Below are positions 15,081 to 26,995 of a stretch of 64,000 nucleotides of DNA, one piece after another. Within the stretch, counting starts at the first letter, position 1, and every line of letters starts with the position of its first letter. Under the pieces are notes generated by a model. The model was not told the origin of the DNA. It was given only the letters and a program-made list of their open reading frames with translations, and did no database searches. A program made the translations under genes and the position numbers. The DNA is taken from NCBI RefSeq assembly GCF_036320965.1, contig NC_092238.1, positions 17,494,194 through 17,558,193 of the forward strand, read 5' to 3'. Origin of the DNA: Panulirus ornatus. Taxonomy: Eukaryota > Arthropoda > Malacostraca > Decapoda > Palinuridae.

Positions 15081-15320
15081 TACCAACAATTACATCAAGG
15101 CTTAATGACCTACCAACAATTACATCAAGGCTTAATGATCTACCAATAATTACATCAAGGCTTAATGACCTACCAACAATTACATCAAGGCTTAATGACC
15201 TACCAACAATTACATCAAGGCTTAATGACCTACCAACAATTACATCAAGGCTTAATGACCTACCAACAATTACATCAAGGCTTAATGACCTACCAACAAT
15301 TACATCAAGGCTTAATGACC
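15081..15320. repeat. 30-bp tandem repeat, 8 copies (left arm)
   Basis: Units contain TACCAACAATTACATCAAGG and end CTTAATGACC, with almost no differences. Because 30 is a multiple of three and the unit lacks stops in one frame, it translates as repeated MTYQQLHQGL. The right arm has about 12 units. Confidence 0.95.
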
Positions 15321-15473
15321 TACCAATCCCCTGACTTTCCTCATATTTTCATATTTGTCAACAAACTATGTCAATTATTCCGTAATGAGAGGAAGAGTAA
15401 TCTATCTATAGCAGGTGTGCAGGGTAAGGCTAGAGGGAACATACAATATGACACACACAACAATATAAGATGA
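15165..15473 (+). other. open frame: 10-residue repeats plus 51-residue tail
   Basis: An open frame of 102 residues reads five MTYQQLHQGL repeats and then a non-repetitive tail (QSPDFPHIFIFVNKLCQLFRN...). The mirror frame in the right arm (45596-45964, minus strand) stays open too and differs in the tail by F/Y and S/R. In the tail I count about six nucleotide differences between the arms, about half of them silent, which gives no clear sign of selection. I see no known domain, promoter or splice signal. It is probably a chance frame seeded by the 30-bp unit and is listed only because it is open in both arms. Confidence 0.12.
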
Positions 15474-15499
15474 CCAAGTGTATGGTTCACGAACATTAC

Positions 15500-18400
15500 C
15501 ATACCATCCACCCACCTCCACCACTAGTATAACACTGGGGCATACCATCCACCTCCACCACTAGTATAACACTGGGGTATACCATCCACCTCCACCACTA
15601 GTATAACACTGGGGTATACCATCCACCTCCACCACTAGTATAACACTGGGGTATACCATCCACCTCCACCACTAGTATAACACTGGGGTATACCATCCAC
15701 CTCCACCACTAGTATAACTATGGGGTATACCATCCACCTCCACCACTAGTATAACACTGGGGTATACCATCCACCTCCACCACTAGGATCTAACACCCAC
15801 CTCCACCACTAGTATATCACTAGGGTATACCATCCACCTCCACCACTAGTATAACACTGGAGTATATCATTCACCTCCACCACTAGTATAACACTAGGGT
15901 CTACCACCCACTTTCAACACTAGTATATCACTAGGGTATACCATCCACCTCCAACACTAGTATAACACTATGGTCTACCACCCACGTCCAACACTAGTAT
16001 AGCACTAGGGTATACCATCCACCTTCACCACTAGTATAACACTAGGGTCTACCACCCACCTTCAACACTATTATAACACCAGGGTCTACACAACCTCCAC
16101 CATTAGTATAACACTAGGATCTACACCCACCTCCATCACTAGTATATCATTAGGGTATACCATCCATCTCCACCACTAGTATAACACTGAAGTATATCAT
16201 CCACCTCCACCACTAGTATAACACTAGGGTCTACCATCCATCTCCACCACTAGTACAACACTAGGATCTACCACCCACCTCCACCACTAGTATAACACTG
16301 GAGTATACCATCCACCTTCACCACTAGTATAGCACTGGGGTATACCATCCATCTCCACACTAGCACAACACTAGGATCTACCACCCACCTCCACCACTAG
16401 TATAACACTAGGGTTTACCACCCACCTCCACCACTAGTATAACACTAGGGTTTACCACCCACCTATAACACTAGTATAACACTAGGGTCTACCACCCACC
16501 TCCACCACTAGTATAGCACTAGGGTCTACCACCCACCTCCACCACTAGTATAACACTGGAGTATACCATCCACCTCCACCCATAGTATCACGCCAGGGCC
16601 TACCATCAACCTCCACCATTAATATAACAATAGGGTCTACCACCCACCTCTACCACTAGCATAACACTAAGGTTTACCACCCACCTGTAACACTAGTATA
16701 ACACTAAGGTCTACCATCCACCTCCACCACTAGTATAACACTAGGGTCTACCATCCATCTCCACCACTAGTACAACACTAGGGTCTACCACCCACCTCCA
16801 CCACTAGTATAGCACTGGGGTATACCATCCACCTCCACCACTAGTATAGCACTGGGGAATACCATCCATCTCCACCACTAGTATAACACTGCGATCTTCC
16901 ACCCACCTCCACCACTAGTATAACACTAGGATCTACCATCCACCTCCACCACTAGTATAACACTAGATCTACCGCCCACCTCCACCACTAGTATAGCACT
17001 GGGTATAATACCCAACCTCCAACCAGCGGTATAACACTAAGGCCTACCACCACCACCATTTGTATAACGCTAGGGCCTACCGCCCATCTCAACCAATGAT
17101 ATAACACGAGGGTCTACCACCCACTTCAACCACTAGTATAACAATGGGGTATAGCACCCATCTCCGACCAGAGCATAACAATAGGGTCAACCACCCATTT
17201 CCACCACTAATATATCACCAGGGCTTACCACCCACCTCCACCAATGGTATAACACTAGACCGACCGCCCATCTCAACCAATAGTATAACACTATGGTCTA
17301 CCACCTACCTCAACCACTAGCATAACACTAGTGCCTGCCATCCACCTCCGTCATTAGTATAACACTGGGGTCTACCACTCACCTCCACCAACAGCATAAC
17401 ACTAGGGTCTACCACCCACCTCCACCACTAGTATAACATATTGCTCTTCTAATCACCTCCACCACTAGTATAACACTAGAGTCTACCACCAACCTTCAAC
17501 ACTAGTATAACACTAGGGTCTACCACCCATCTCCACCACTAGTATAACACTTGGGTCTTCCAACCACCTCCACCACTAGTATAACACTAGAATCTACCAC
17601 CAACCTCCAACACTAGTTTAACACTAGGGTCTACCACCCACCTCCACCAATAGTATAACGCTAGGTTCCTAACACTCAACTCCATCATTAGTACAACACT
17701 AGGGTCTGCCAGCCCACCTCCACCACTAGTATAATACTAAGGCCTACCGCCGATCTCCACCAATAGCATAACCCTAGGGCCTACCACAAATCTCCACCAC
17801 TAGTATAACACTAGATCTACCACCCACCTCCAACAATAATATAACACTATTGCCTACCATCCACCTCCAACACTTGTATGACACTAGGGTCTTCCTCCCA
17901 ACTCCACCAATAATATAGTGATAGAGATCTTCCACTCACCTTCACCAATAGTATAACACTATTGTCTACTACTCACTTCCACCATTATTATAACATCATG
18001 GTCTGCCACCCACCTCCTCCATTAGTATGACACTAAGGTCTACCGCCCATCTCCACCAACGGTATAACTGCAGGGTCTACCACCCATAACCACCACGTGT
18101 ATAACACTAGGATCTACCACTCACCTCCGCTACTATCATAACACTTGGGTGTAGCACTCAACTCCACCACTAGTATAACACTACGGCTTGTCACTAACCA
18201 CCAGTATTGTCATAACAATAGTGTCTCCCACCGACCTCCACTAATAGTATAACACTAAGGTCTACCACTCACCTCCACCTACAGTATAACACTAAGGTCT
18301 ACCACTCACCTCCACCAATAGTATAACACTAAGGTCTACCACTCACCTCCACCAATAGTATAGCACTAGGGCCTACCGCCCATTTCAACCAGTAGTATAA

Positions 18401-19735
18401 CACTAGGGTCTACCACCCACCTCCACTAATAGTATAACACTAGGGTCTGCCAGCTACCTCCGCCAGCACCATAACACTAGGGTATACCACCCACCTCAAT
18501 CACTGGTATAACACTAGGGTCTGTCACCAACCTCCGCAGTTTGTATAACACTAGGACTTACCGCCCATCTCCACCAATGGTATAGCACTAGGGCCTAAAA
18601 CCCACTTCCACCAATAGTATAACAATAGGGTCTTCCTCCTAACTCCAATAATAGTATGATGATAGGGTCTTCCACTCACCTTCACCAGAAGTATAACACT
18701 AGGTTCTACCACCAACCTCCACCACTAGTATAATATTTGGGTCTACCACTCACCTCCACCACTAGTATAGCACTAGAATCTACCTCCCACCTCCACCACT
18801 AGTATAACACTATGGCTTACCACGCAACTCCATAACTAGCATAACACTGGGGTTTACCACCCACCTCCAACACTATCATAACACTAATGTATACCGCCCA
18901 CCTTCACCACTAGTATAACACTAGGGCTTACCACCTTACTCTACAAGTACCATAACACTGGGGTTTACCATCAGCTTCCTACACTATCACAACACTAGGG
19001 CATACCATCCACCTTTACCACTGGTATAACGCTACCGTCTACCATCCGCCTCTACCACTAGAATAAGACTAAGGCTTACCAACCAACGCCACCACTAGAA
19101 TAACACTACGGCCTACAACCCACCCACAGCCGATATTAGTATAACACTAGTACCTACCACTTACTTCCATCACTAGTACAATACTTGTGTCTGCTACCCT
19201 CATCCACTACTAATATAACTCTAGACTTTACCAACCACCTCCACCACTAGCATAAGACCAGAGTCTACCGCCCACTTACACCACTAGCATAAAACTAGGA
19301 ACTGCCACCTACCTCCACCACTGGTACAACACTAGTGCCAAGCACCCACCTCCACTACCAGTACGACACTAGGGCCTACAACCCAACTCTAGCACTGGTA
19401 TAACAGTAGGGTCTACCACTTACTTCCACCACTAGTATAACAGTAGGGCTTACCATCTTATCGACCTCCACCACTAGTATGTCACTAGGGGGTACCACCC
19501 ACCTCCACCACTGGTATAACACTATGGTCTACCACTAACCTCCACCACAAGTTAACACTAGGGCTTACCATCCACCTCTACCAATAATATAACACTTGGG
19601 CCATCCACTCATCTCCAACGCTAGTATATCACCCTAGGCTACCACCCAGCTCCATCCAATATGTATGATTACCAATAAGGCTTACCTACCTACCGCCACT
19701 ATCATAACACTCGCTCCTACGTACCTCCAGTATGA
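15500..19735. repeat. 37-bp minisatellite, left arm, ~4.2 kb
   Basis: Units contain CCACCTCCACCACTAGTATA followed by ACACT(G/A)GGGT(A/C)TACC, with a period of 37 bp. The first units (15500-15790) are nearly identical. Units further in become increasingly diverged, with small indels. No element interrupts the array. The right-arm version (35716-45560) is more than twice as long. Confidence 0.94.
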
Positions 19736-20165
19736 TACTGCCTCCCTGAAGGCAAGGTTCCTGGGCAGTGTTTCATGTATTTACATCTGTTGACACGTGT
19801 GTATAGCAACAGAAACTAAGTCCTTCCTTGGCGCCTCAGACAATGGTACACACGACTTACTCATACAGACACAGTCTGGCTACGATACCCAGATCCTGCC
19901 TGACTTAAGGGAGAGGCTGAGACCATCTTGCATAACCAGCCCTTGTCCAAGAGTAAGGGAAAGAACACCAAACTGAATATGACAAGAAAGAAAACTTTAT
20001 TAACAAGTGCGAGACAAGAATGAACAAATGAAAAAAAATAGAATAAAAGGAAACAAATTATAAACTCGACACAGCGAGGAAGAAAGTATCAAGATGTCTT
20101 TAAGATGTCTGACAAGTTCAATTGGTGATGAAGTGAGGGAAAGTAAGTTAGTGCGAGGTCTGTGA
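19736..20165. other. single-copy stretch shared with right arm
   Basis: About 430 bp matching the reverse complement of 35276-35715, with about 2% substitutions over the 240 bp I compared. A T-run of eight here versus seven in the other arm breaks the only noticeable open frame, so I find no gene. Confidence 0.7.
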
Positions 20166-21300
20166 AAGTCTCAGTACTTACCTCTATGTAAGGCCCCAGA
20201 GAACTGTACTTTCCTCAGTGCGAAATCTAGGAAAATATACTTTCCCGAAAGTAGGACCCAGGAAGATGTCATCTTCTTCATATAAGGTGCGGGATAATGC
20301 ACTTTCCTCCATGTAACGTCCAGGTTGATGAACGTTCCCCCATGTGATGTCCAACAGGTAAAATTTCCTCCATGTAGGACTGAAGAAGATATCTTTTCCT
20401 CCAAGATAATATATCTTATAACTTTCTTCAAAGTAAGGTTAAGGAAAACGTACTTTCCTTCATGTAAGATCCAAGACGAGGAATCTCAATACTTTCCACA
20501 ACGTCAGGTCCATATACGTATCCTTTCCTCCTCCACGTAAGGTTAGGAAGACGTACTTTGCCAGGAAACTGACTTTGTCGTCCATGCAATGTCCAAGACT
20601 GTATCTCAATACCATCCTCCATATATGGTACATTTCAGTTATCTTTCTTTTATATCAAGTTTAAAAACATTTATCTTTCCTCCATGTAAGGCCCAAGAAG
20701 AAGTATGATTACTCCATAGAAGGTCCAGGAAATGTATTTTTCATCAATGTATGGCCCAGGAAGATGTATCACTCCTCCATATAAGGCCCAGGATGATGTG
20801 TCTCTCCTCCATGTAAGTCCCAGGAAGATGTATCTCTCCTCCATGTAAGTTCCAGGAAGATGTATCTCTCCTCCATGTAAGTCCCAGGAAGATGTGTCTC
20901 TCCTCCATGTAAGTCCAAGGAAGATGTATCTCTCCTCCATGTAAGTCTCAGGAAGATGTATCTCTCCTCCATGTAAGTCCCAGGAAGATGTGTCTCTCCT
21001 CCATGTAAGTCCAAGGAAGATGTATCTCTCCTCCATGTAAGTCTCAGGAAGATGTGTCTCTCCTCCATGTAAGTCCCAGGAAGATGTGTCTCTCCTCCAT
21101 GTAAGTCTCAGGAAGATGTATCTCTCCTCCATGTAAGTCCCAGGAAGATGTATCTCTCCTCCATGTAAGTCCCAGGAAGATGTGTCTCTCCTCCATGTAA
21201 GTCTCAGGAAGATGTATCTCTCCTCCATGTAAGTCCCAGGAAGATGTATCTCTCCTCCATGTAAGTCTCAGGAAGATGTGTCTCTCCTCCAGGTAAGGTA
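20166..21300. repeat. 32-bp minisatellite (left arm)
   Basis: From about 20760 the units are well conserved: AGGAAGATGTATCTCTCCTC followed by CATGTAAGTCC(C/T), period 32 bp, roughly 15 units. From 20166 to 20760 the repeats are strongly diverged relatives (ACTTTCCTCCATGTAA...). The minus-strand open frame reading MEERYIFLRLTWRRDTSSWD is three units translated in successive frames (96 bp equals 32 codons) and is not a gene. Confidence 0.93.
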
Positions 21301-21739
21301 CAATACGATGCACGAAGGAAGAACCATGAAGCAACGGCGAAGACCGCCAATACTAAATCTACATATAGATTAAAGTGAAAGTTTGTGGTTAGAATATTTC
21401 AGGGGAAGTGATGACCTCCAGTGGGACCCACTGATAACATGGAGGATTAACTGAGCCTTCAACACCAGTCAGAGACTGGAAAGTCCTGCTGACCCTCTCA
21501 TTACTTGAGAGAAACATGGTCAACCTACTAAGTCCACCCGCTGCTGGACTATCACAAGACGGGTGTGTGAACCATGGACGGCAGGAACTACAGAGGAATG
21601 ATGCAGCTGTGGATATGACTGTAATATAGACGTAGCTCACACATACATATGAGCAACAGTCGTATTGAAGATGTATTGGGTTACGATGTGCAGTAGAAGT
21701 GGTACAGCATGAGAGAGGAAGGTAAGGTAGGTGCATCAT
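21301..21739. other. single-copy stretch between arrays
   Basis: Non-repetitive DNA shared with 33379-33820 of the right arm. It contains the 116-codon open frame described separately. No RNA gene is recognised. Confidence 0.7.
21389..21739 (-). other. 116-codon open frame conserved in both arms (left)
   Basis: Starting at an MM pair near 21739, the frame reads MMHLPYLPLSCCTTSTAHRN and ends PLEVITSPEIF. The right-arm frame at 33379-33729 has the same start, stop and length. The proteins differ at two positions (E/K and V/A) and there is one silent difference, so only three differences in 351 bp. The left frame also runs open upstream into the 56-bp array, but the right arm has a stop there (TAT to TAA). 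It is Cys-rich near the start and matches no family I recognise. It may be a chance frame in a slowly diverging segment. Confidence 0.18.
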
Positions 21740-22315
21740 GTTGGAAGATGAGGCACAGAGACTACGATATAAGGGAGGCACAACAGGCACAAGAGACTGC
21801 AGGTTGAGGTATAGACAATACGTTGTGAGGGAGTTAAAGCAATAGAGGGAGACTGGAGGATGAGACACAGAGAGTACGTTATGAGGGATGTACAGCAGTA
21901 GAAGACTGGAGGGTGAGGCACAGAGAGTACGGTACGAGGGAGGTACAGCGGGTATAGACTGGAAATTTAGGTGTAGACAGTACATTGTGAGGAAGGCACA
22001 GCAGGTGCAGCAGACTGAAAGGTAAGGCACAGACAGTAGGCTGGGAGAGAGGTATAACAAATGCAGCAGACTGAATGGTGAGACACAGACAGTGTGTTGT
22101 GAGGGACTCATAGCAGGTGCACCAGACTGAATGATGAGGCACAGACAGTAGGCTGGGAGGGAGGCACAGCAGGTGCAGCAGACTGAATGGTGAGGCACAG
22201 ACAGTATGTTGTGAGGGACTCATAGCAGGTCCAGCAGACTGAATGATGAGGAACAGACAGTAGGCTGGGAGGGAGGCACAGCAGGTGCAGCAGACTGGAC
22301 GGTAGGGCAAAAACT
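21740..22315. repeat. 53-56-bp tandem repeat
   Basis: About ten units of 53 or 56 bp resemble (G)GTGAGGCACAGACAGTA...GGGAGG...AGCAGACTG. Units differ noticeably. The right arm keeps only about four units (33175-33378) and lacks one internal unit that is present here. Confidence 0.88.
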
Positions 22316-22424
22316 AATTGTTAAGCTGTGCAACACCTGAGGGTATCACACATTACTTACCCTGAACATAATCATGTATCCTGACTAAACAAAACGACAG
22401 TCTTGGAGCATGCAGTGCCCTGGC
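22316..22424. other. short non-repetitive junction
   Basis: About 110 bp between the 56-bp and 19-bp arrays, with no recognisable feature. Confidence 0.5.
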
Positions 22425-24115
22425 AGCGTACCGTCTTGCTGGCTGTGTACCGTCGTGCAGATTGCGTACCGTCGTGCTTGCAGTGTACCGTTGTGCGGGT
22501 TGCGTATCGTCGTGCAGGTTGCGCACCGTCGTGCTGGCTGTCTAACGTCATGCTGGCAGTGTATCGTCGTGCAGGTTGCGTACCGTCGTGCTGACAGTGT
22601 ATCGTCGTGCAGGTTGCGTACCGTCGTGCTGACAGTGTATCGTCGTGCAGGTTGCGTACCGTCATGCTGGCTGTGTACCGTCATGCTGGCTGTGTACTAT
22701 CACACCGGCTGTGTACCGTCATGCTGGCTGTGTACCGTCCTGCTGGCTGTGTACCGTCCTGCTGGCTGTGTATCGTCCTGCTAGCTGTGTACCGTCATGC
22801 TGGCTGTGTACCGTCCTGCTGGCTGTGTACCGTCATGCTGGCTGTGTACTGTCACACTGGCTGTGTACCGTCATGCTGGCTGTGTACCGTCATGCTGGCT
22901 GTATACCGTCCTGCTGGCTGTATACTGTCACACCGGCTGTGTACCGTCATGCTGGCTGTGTACTGTCACACTGGCTGTGTACCGTCATGCTGGCTGTGTA
23001 CCGTCCTGCTGGCTGTGTACTGTCATACTGGCTGTGTACCGTCATGCTGGCTGTGTACCGTCCTGCTAGCTGTGTACCGTCGTGCCGGCTGTATACCGTC
23101 CTGCTGTCTGTGCAACGTCCTACTGGCTGCGTACCGTCGTGATGGCTGTGTACCGTCCTGCTGGCTGTCTACTGTCACGCTGGCTGTGTACTGTCGTGCT
23201 GGCTGTGTCCGTCGTCTTGGCTGTGTACCGTCGTGCCGTCTGCGTACTGTCATGCTGGCTGTGCAACGTCCTACTGGCTGCGTACCGTCGTGCTGGCTGT
23301 CTATCGTCATGCTGGCTGTGTACCGTCGTGCTGGCTGTCTATCGTCATGCTGGCTGTGTACCGTCGTGCTGGCTGTCTATCGTCATGCTGGCTGTGTACC
23401 GTCGTGCTGGCTGTCTATCGTCATGCTGGCCGTATACCGTCGTGCTAGCTGTCTATCGTCGTGCTGGCTGTGTACCGTCGTGCTAGCTGTCTATCGTCCT
23501 GCTGGCTGTCTACCGTCATGCTGGTTGTCTCTCGTCGTGCTGTCTATGTATTGTTCTGCTGGCTGTGTACCATCGTGCTAGCTGTGTACCGTCCTGCTGG
23601 CTGTGTACCGTTCTCCTGGCTGTGTACCGTCCTGCTGGCTGTGTACCGTCCTGCTGGCTGTCTACCTTCCTGCTGGCTGTGTACCGTCCTGTTGGCTGTC
23701 TACCGTCCTGCTGGCTGTCTACCGTCCTGTTGGCTGTGTACCGTTCTGCTGGCTGTCTAACGTCATGCTGGCTGTCTAACGTCATTCTGGCTGTGTACCG
23801 TCCTGCTGGCTGTCTAACGTCATGCTGGCTGTCTAACGTCATTCTGGCTGTGTACCGTCCTGCTGGCTGTCTAACGTCATGCTGGCTGTCTAACGTCATG
23901 CTGGCTGTGTATCGTCGTGCTGTCTATGTACCGTCGTGCTGGCTGTGTACCATCGTGCTAGCTGTCTACCGTCATGCTGGATGTGTACCATCATGCTTCC
24001 TGTGTAACGTCGTGCTGGATGTGTACCATCGTGCTGTCTATGTACCGTCGTGCTGGCTGTGTACCATAATGTTGGCTGTGCAGAGTCGAGGTTGTTTACG
24101 GTTGTGATGGCTATG
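22425..24115. repeat. 19-bp minisatellite (GTACCGTCATGCTGGCTGT)n
   Basis: About 1.7 kb of 19-bp units of the form GT(A/C)(C/T)CGTC(A/C/G)TGCTGGCTGT, roughly 89 units. The main variable sites are the base after CGTC and GTGTACC versus GTCTA(T/A)C. Some segments show alternation of two unit types (for example 23290-23460), which suggests a 38-bp higher-order unit. Translations such as CWLCTVMLAVYRHAG are repeat artefacts. It is not in the right arm. Confidence 0.94.
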
Positions 24116-24128
24116 TGTAGTCATGCTG

Positions 24129-24132
<4 letters not shown>

Positions 24133-24193
<61 letters not shown>
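24133..24193. repeat. (TA)n microsatellite
   Basis: A pure TA tract of about 60 bp between the 19-bp array and the first Penelope-like fragment. Confidence 0.95.
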
Positions 24194-24196
<3 letters not shown>

Positions 24197-24372
24197 TACC
24201 AAATGGCGTCCTAGCTTCGTCTCTTCGATGTATATCAACTGACTTATATTCTCTCTTGTGTCTCCCTTGATGATGTGGTTGTTACACGAAAGTGCACTTG
24301 GGAACTCATCGTGTTTCATTTTCCCCGTGGACTCATAGGAATATCTTGATCACGCGCAAAATTGTGATCCTT

Positions 24373-24377
<5 letters not shown>
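24194..24377 (+). mobile_element. Penelope-like element fragment, copy 1
   Basis: About 184 bp that recur at 30153-30349: a start near GTTTACC(A)ATGGCGTCC, then TAGCTTCGTCTCTTCGATGT, a hammerhead-like core, CTTGGGAAC, CGTGTTTCATTTTCCCCGTG and an end at TTGTGATCCTTTCCAA followed by (TA)n. No coding sequence of the element is present. The Penelope-like assignment is an inference. It rests on the CTGATGA...CGAAA core followed by a short palindrome, which is characteristic of the terminal repeats of Penelope-like retroelements. A short SINE-like element would be the alternative. Confidence 0.6.
24263..24303 (+). ncRNA. hammerhead-ribozyme-like motif (mutated)
   Basis: The layout fits a minimal type I hammerhead. 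Stem I 5' strand TCCC (24263-24266) pairs with GGGA (24300-24303). The core box is TTGATGA (24267-24273), where the consensus is CTGATGA. Stem-loop II is TGTGGTTGTTACA (24274-24286), then CGAAA (24287-24291), a short palindromic stem III AGTGCACT and the cleavage-site T. The C-to-T change at the first core base should abolish or cripple cleavage in this copy. Pairing was read by eye. Confidence 0.55.

Positions 24378-24454
<77 letters not shown>
24378..24454. repeat. (TA)n microsatellite
   Basis: A TA tract of about 77 bp between the Penelope-like fragment and an isolated LINE 5' leader. Confidence 0.95.
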
Positions 24455-24456
<2 letters not shown>

Positions 24457-24585
24457 CTTTTCTTTCAAACTATTCGCCATTTCCCGCATTAGCGAGGTAG
24501 CGTTAAGAACAGAGGACTGGGCCTTTGAGGGAATACCCTCACCTGGCCCAATTCTCTTCCTTCTTTTGGAAAAAAAAAAATAAAA

Positions 24586-24594
<9 letters not shown>
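24455..24594 (+). mobile_element. orphan LINE 5' UTR ending in an A-rich tail
   Basis: From TTCTTTCAAACTATTCGCCA to TCTTCCTTCTTTTGGA this is a plus-strand copy of the LINE 5' leader also seen, inverted, at 28215-28342. After about 115 bp it passes straight into an A-rich tail (A10-T-A13) and then (TA)n, with no endonuclease or reverse-transcriptase sequence. It includes CCCGCATTAGCGAGGTAGCG. It may be a truncated leftover or a short non-autonomous derivative. Confidence 0.7.

Positions 24595-24673
<79 letters not shown>
24594..24673. repeat. (TA)n microsatellite plus ATT-rich tail
   Basis: About 80 bp of TA, followed to 24700 by ATT/TTA-rich sequence adjoining the 3' end of LINE D. Confidence 0.93.
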
Positions 24674-24675
<2 letters not shown>

Positions 24676-25106
24676 TTATTATTCTTATTATTGTTATCAT
24701 TTTGTTTTGTCGCTGTCTCCCGCGTTTGCGAGGTAGCGAAAGGAAACAGACGAAAGAAAGGCCCAACCCACCCACATACATATGTATATACATACATGTC
24801 CACACACGCAAATATACATACCTATACATCTCAATGTATACATATGTATACACACACAGACATATACATATATACACATGTACATAATTCATACTGTCTG
24901 CCTTTATTCATTCCCATCGCCACCTCGCCACACATGGAATAACAACCCCTTCCCCCCTCTTGTGTGCGAGGTAGCGCTAGGAAAGACAACAAAGGCCACA
25001 TTCGTTCACACTCAGTCTCTAGCTGTCATGTAATAATGCACCGAAACCACAGCTCCCTTTCAACATCCAGGCCCCACACAACTTTCCATGGTTTACCCAA
25101 GACGCT

Positions 25107-26912
25107 TCACATGCCCTGGTTCAATCCATTGACAGCACGTCGACCCCGGTATACCACATCGTTCCAATTCACTCTATTCCTTGCACGCCTTTCACCCTCC
25201 TGCATGTTCAGGCCCCGATCACTCAAAATCTTTTTCACTCCATCTTTCCACCTCCAATTTGGTCTCCCACTTCTCCTCGTTCCCTCCACCTCTGACACAT
25301 ATATCACATATATCCTCATGGTCAATCTTTCCTCACTCATTCTCTCCATGTGACCAAACCATTTCAAAACACCTTCTTCTCCTCTCACAACCACACTCTT
25401 TTTCTTTCCACACATCTCTCTTACCCTTACATTACTTACTCGATCAAACCACCTCACACCACATATTGTCCTCAAACATCTCATTTCCAGCACATCCATC
25501 CTCCTGCGCACAACTCTATCCATAGCCCACAACTCGCAGCCATACAACATTGTTGGGACCACTTATTCATTCAAATATACCCATTTTTGCTTTCCGAGAT
25601 AATGTTCTTGACTTCCAAACATTCTATAAGGCTCCCAGAATTTTCGCCCCCTCCCCCACCCTACGATTCAAATACGCTTCCATGGTTCCATCCGCTGCCA
25701 GATCCACTCCCAGATATCTAAAACACTTTACTTCCTCCAGTTTTTCTCCATTCAAACTTACCACCCAATTGACTTGATCCTCAACATTACTGTACCTAAT
25801 TACCTTGCTCTTATTCACATTTACTCTTAACTTTCTTCTTTCACACACTTTACCGAACTCAGTCACCAGCTTCTGCAGTTTCTCACATGAATCAGCCACC
25901 AGCGCTGTATCATCAGCGAACAACAGCTGACTCGCTTCCCAAGGCTCTCATCCACAACAGACTGCATACTTGCCCCTCTTTCCAAAACTCTTGCATTCAC
26001 CTCCCTAACAACACCATCCATAAACAAGTTAAACAACCATGGAGACATCACACACCCCTGCCGCAAACCTACGTTCACTGAGAACCAATCACTTTCCTCT
26101 CTTCCTACACGTACACATGCCTTACATCCTCGATAAAAACTTTTCACTGCTTCTAACAACTTGCCTCCCACACCATATATTCTTAATACCTTCCACAGAG
26201 CATCTCTATCAACTCTATCATATGCCTTCTCCCGATCCATAAATGCTACATACAAATCCATTTGCTTTTCTAAGTATTTCTAACGTACATTCTTCAAAGA
26301 AAACACCTGATCCACACATCCTCTACCACTTCTGAAACCACACTGCTCTTCCCCAATCTGATGCTCTGTACATGCCTTCACCCTCTCAATCAATACCCTC
26401 CCATATAATTTACCAGGGATACTCAACAGACGTGTACCTCTGTAATTTGAGCACTTACTCTTATCCCCTTTGCCTTTGTACAATGGCACTATGCACGCAT
26501 TCCGCCAATCATCAGGCACCTCACTATGAATCATACATACATTAAATAACCTTACCAACCAGTCAACAATACAGTCACCCCTATTCTAAATAAATTCCAC
26601 TGCAATACCATCAAAACCTGCTGCCTTGCCGGCTTTCATCTTCCGCAAAGCTTTTACTACCTCTTCCCTGTTTACCAAATCATTTTCCCTAACCCTCTCA
26701 CTTTGCACACCACCTCGACCAAAACACCCTATATCTGCCACTCTATCACCAAACACATTCAACAAACCTTCAAAATACTCATTCCATCTCCTTCTCACAT
26801 CACCACTACTTGTTATCACCTCCCCATTAGCCCCCTTCACTGAAGTTCCCATTTGCTCCCTTGTCTTACGCACTTTATTTACCTCCTTCCAAAACATCTT
26901 TTTATTCTCCAT
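25107..26912 (-). pseudogene. LINE D reverse transcriptase, multiply broken
   Basis: Collinear with the 607-residue frame of copy F. The pieces are 26912-26586 (KMFWKEVNKVRKTREQ to DGIAVEFI), 26558-26280 ([39 protein letters not shown]), 26261 to about 25947 (motif [15 protein letters not shown] and motif [11 protein letters not shown]), 25923-25624 (motif [10 protein letters not shown]) and 25562-25107 (C-terminal block with GRPNWRWKDG). Lesions are stops at about 26586, 26280, 25624 and 25567, a one-base loss near 25947 between motifs B and C, and a one-base gain near 25575. All catalytic motifs are still legible, so inactivation is recent relative to copy G. Confidence 0.87.
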
Positions 26913-26995
26913 AAAATTAATGATACTCTCTCACCCCAACTCTCATCTGACCTCTTTTTCACCTCTTGCACCTTCCTCTTGACCTCCTGCCTCTT

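Larger units (their letters stand above)
8484..21992 (+). repeat. left arm of a large inverted repeat
   Basis: Reverse-complemented, this arm matches 33175-52690 module by module: CCA-rich array, single-copy block, 38-bp array, 30-bp array, 37-bp array, single-copy block, 32-bp array, single-copy block and 56-bp array. Anchor pairs are about 8490 with 52690, 8880 with 52430, 14708-14935 with 46255-46444, 15490 with 45580, 19770 with 35700, 20170 with 35285 and 21389-21739 with 33379-33729. By eye the single-copy parts differ by about 1-4%. The arm ends outward where the 17-bp array begins, and inward within the 56-bp array. Confidence 0.9.

Noticed and set aside
15081..15320. Regular 30-bp repeats resembling a CRISPR array
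   Set aside because: Units are directly adjacent with no unique spacers, there are no cas genes, and the context is animal DNA.
20171..21334. Minus-strand frames rich in MEERYIFL/TWRRDTSS repeats
   Set aside because: They are the 32-bp unit read through three successive phases (96 bp). The pattern depends only on the repeat.
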